NCBI GenBank assembly: GCA_003135995.1
Contig: PNBM01000348.1
Coordinates: forward strand, 32,771-39,340
Source of the DNA: Ignavibacteriota bacterium
GTDB lineage: Bacteria > Bacteroidota > Ignavibacteria > Tepidaquicellales > Tepidaquicellaceae
Length of the DNA stretch: 6,570 nucleotides
Direction of reading: 5' to 3'
A model generated the notes under the pieces. The model had not been told where the DNA came from and ran no database searches. It saw nothing but the letters and a program-made list of their open reading frames with translations. Of the stretch, positions 5,737 through 6,570 are shown in pieces. Numbering within the stretch: the stretch's first letter is position 1; each line of letters starts with the position of its first letter. The position numbers and the translations under genes are program-made.

Positions 5737-6213
5737 TCATTTTTTATCATAAGAATCAGCGCGATCAGCATAAAAAAATTTTAAATATCCCGTCACAACT
5801 TCAATGAATTCTTCTAAACTGTAAATTACTTTTGCTTTATATCCCGAAAAGTTTAAGTACTTTATCCATTCTTTCTGTTCCTTTGAAATCGTTCCTCCCG
5901 GTCTTTTAACTTCAATGTATAGTCCATGACATTTTCCTATTGCCGTCGGTAAACATAAATCAGGGACTCCCGGATTCAATCCTTCTTCTTTAAGCTTCTT
6001 TGCAGAGTTTGATATCCAGATATCTTTTTTCTTTTTTGCATCCCATACCTTGCTCTTTACCAGATTTCCTCCGTTTGGAATTGCGTATATCCATTGGAGA
6101 ACAGGATAATTCCCTTCGTTCCACCTGCACCAGTCAATACAAGCACTCTGAATCGAGTGTTCATCATTATCTAAAATTTTATTATTTTTTATTATTATTT
6201 TTCTTCGACTCAT
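5737..6213 (-). CDS. VRR-NUC domain nuclease
   Basis: The 158-aa product is a single-domain VRR-NUC protein of the PD-(D/E)XK superfamily. Visible landmarks are E18-x3-Q22 in the first helix; YAIPNGG (43-49), a hallmark of phage VRR-NUC proteins; a Lys-rich helix ending KKLKEEG; GVPDL (82-86) with catalytic D85; YIEVKRPGG (99-107) with E101-x-K103; then SKEQKEWIKYL (110-120) and GYKAKVIYSLEEF. Members are structure-selective or Holliday-junction-type nucleases, and in phages they accompany replication and recombination genes. The preferred ATG (6211-6213) comes one base after the stop of the zinc-ribbon gene. An in-frame ATG at 6259-6261 would add 16 residues but overlap that gene by 47 bases, and those residues do not resemble the family. 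Confidence 0.88.
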   Translation of the reverse strand: MSRRKIIIKNNKILDNDEHSIQSACIDWCRWNEGNYPVLQWIYAIPNGGNLVKSKVWDAKKKKDIWISNSAKKLKEEGLNPGVPDLCLPTAIGKCHGLYIEVKRPGGTISKEQKEWIKYLNFSGYKAKVIYSLEEFIEVVTGYLKFFYADRADSYDKK

Positions 6214-6214
6214 T

Positions 6215-6454
6215 TTAAACTTGACTCCAATCATATTCTGCAAATTCTCTGCAATCATCACACATAAAAGTATCTGTGGATGGCTTTCCGCAGCACTGAC
6301 ATAATGTTATCAGTGAGAGATTCTTCGGAATTGGCTCATAAAAAATATTAGAGATATCGACCAATCTTCTTAACTCGAGTATACATGCAATAAATTTTTG
6401 TCGTCTCGAAGGTTTGTTAATTCCGCTACTCTGAAGTTGTTTGTTAAATGACAT
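6215..6454 (-). CDS. 79-aa zinc-ribbon protein
   Basis: The C-terminal third carries C52-x-C-C55 and, ten residues later, C65-x2-C68 (LCQCCGKPSTDTFMCDDC), a typical short zinc ribbon. The N-terminal half is basic (NKPSRRQKF) followed by a helix (ACILELRRLVDI). Such small zinc-ribbon proteins are common in phage early regions and usually bind nucleic acid or a protein partner; no specific function can be assigned. The ATG at 6452-6454 lies 19 bases after the end of the preceding gene with an AT-rich leader and no Shine-Dalgarno. Its stop is one base from the VRR-NUC start, so the two are probably translated together. Confidence 0.75.
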   Translation of the reverse strand: MSFNKQLQSSGINKPSRRQKFIACILELRRLVDISNIFYEPIPKNLSLITLCQCCGKPSTDTFMCDDCREFAEYDWSQV

Positions 6455-6473
6455 AATCGTTTAATTTTATGAA

Positions 6474-6570
6474 TTAAAGAACATAATCGTTAATATCAAT
6501 TTCCTCAGTACCCTTTGTGGTATAAGGCTTTTCGCTTTTACCATTTGCGTTCTTTGCATCCCGATGTTCT
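6474..6570 (-). CDS. 3' end of an unidentified gene, cut by the window edge
   Basis: One minus-strand frame is open from the right edge to a TAA at 6474-6476 and encodes 31 residues: EHRDAKNANGKSEKP followed by YTTKGTEEIDINDYVL. The tail is hydrophilic and low in structure, like the flexible acidic end of a DNA-binding or recombination protein, but that is only a resemblance. The next gene starts 19 bases after its stop, and the other two frames contain early stops, so this is most likely a true gene end belonging to the same operon. Confidence 0.55.
   Translation of the reverse strand, partial: EHRDAKNANGKSEKPYTTKGTEEIDINDYVL

Noticed and set aside
5710..5752. Rho-independent terminator in the T/A-rich stretch after the VRR-NUC gene
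   Set aside because: Only runs of A and T and a four-base-pair stem are present; there is no stable GC-rich hairpin followed by a U-run in the transcribed direction.
6214..6261. Longer VRR-NUC start at the ATG of 6259-6261
   Set aside because: It would overlap the zinc-ribbon gene by 47 bases and add residues with no family resemblance; the ATG one base after the previous stop fits better.

Overview
This is a compact, AT-rich accessory region with every convincing gene on the minus strand. It reads from the right end of the window to the left, with overlaps or gaps mostly under 45 bases. The content fits the early/replication segment of a temperate phage, prophage or similar mobile element: a phage-type replication initiator, two PD-(D/E)XK nucleases, a phage Gp37/Gp68 (DUF5131) protein, a large ParB-like protein, an ASCH protein and several tiny proteins. 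I see no structural phage genes, integrase, attachment site, tRNA or CRISPR array. The host cannot be fixed from this window. Low GC, AGA/ATA-rich coding, mostly weak Shine-Dalgarno sites with A-rich leaders, and a GC-rich palindromic insert suggest the Bacteroidota/Ignavibacteria side of the tree; that is inference.

Layout in transcription order (right to left): the 3' end of an unidentified gene (6474-6570); a 79-aa zinc-ribbon protein (6215-6454); a VRR-NUC nuclease (5737-6213); a 56-aa basic protein (5526-5696); a winged-helix replication initiator (4639-5517); a RecB/Cas4-like PD-(D/E)XK nuclease (4051-4611); an 85-base spacer; a 102-aa orphan (3657-3965); a DUF5131 three-cysteine protein (2795-3652); a 42-aa protein with eight cysteines (2664-2792); a 727-aa ParB-like protein (474-2657); an ASCH-domain protein (25-477); and possibly the first codons of another gene (1-13).

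The initiator gene carries, in the linker between its two domains, four copies of a 15-bp palindromic iteron (GTGAACTTTGTTCAC). Three are spaced exactly 22 bp and the fourth lies 34 bp away. On the gene-downstream side they are followed directly by a 42-bp tract that is 36/42 A+T. This is the architecture of the lambda origin inside gene O. The copies are read in three different reading frames, so the DNA rather than the peptide is what is conserved. The likely picture is a self-contained replicon module: the initiator binds its own gene, the nucleases process DNA, and the ParB-like protein binds DNA or regulates.

The second notable item is a roughly 100-bp block, 60% GC, inside the ParB-like gene. 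It contains two perfect short hairpins, lies in frame and separates the N-terminal region from the ParB domain. It resembles in behaviour the palindromic elements that insert into Rickettsia genes.
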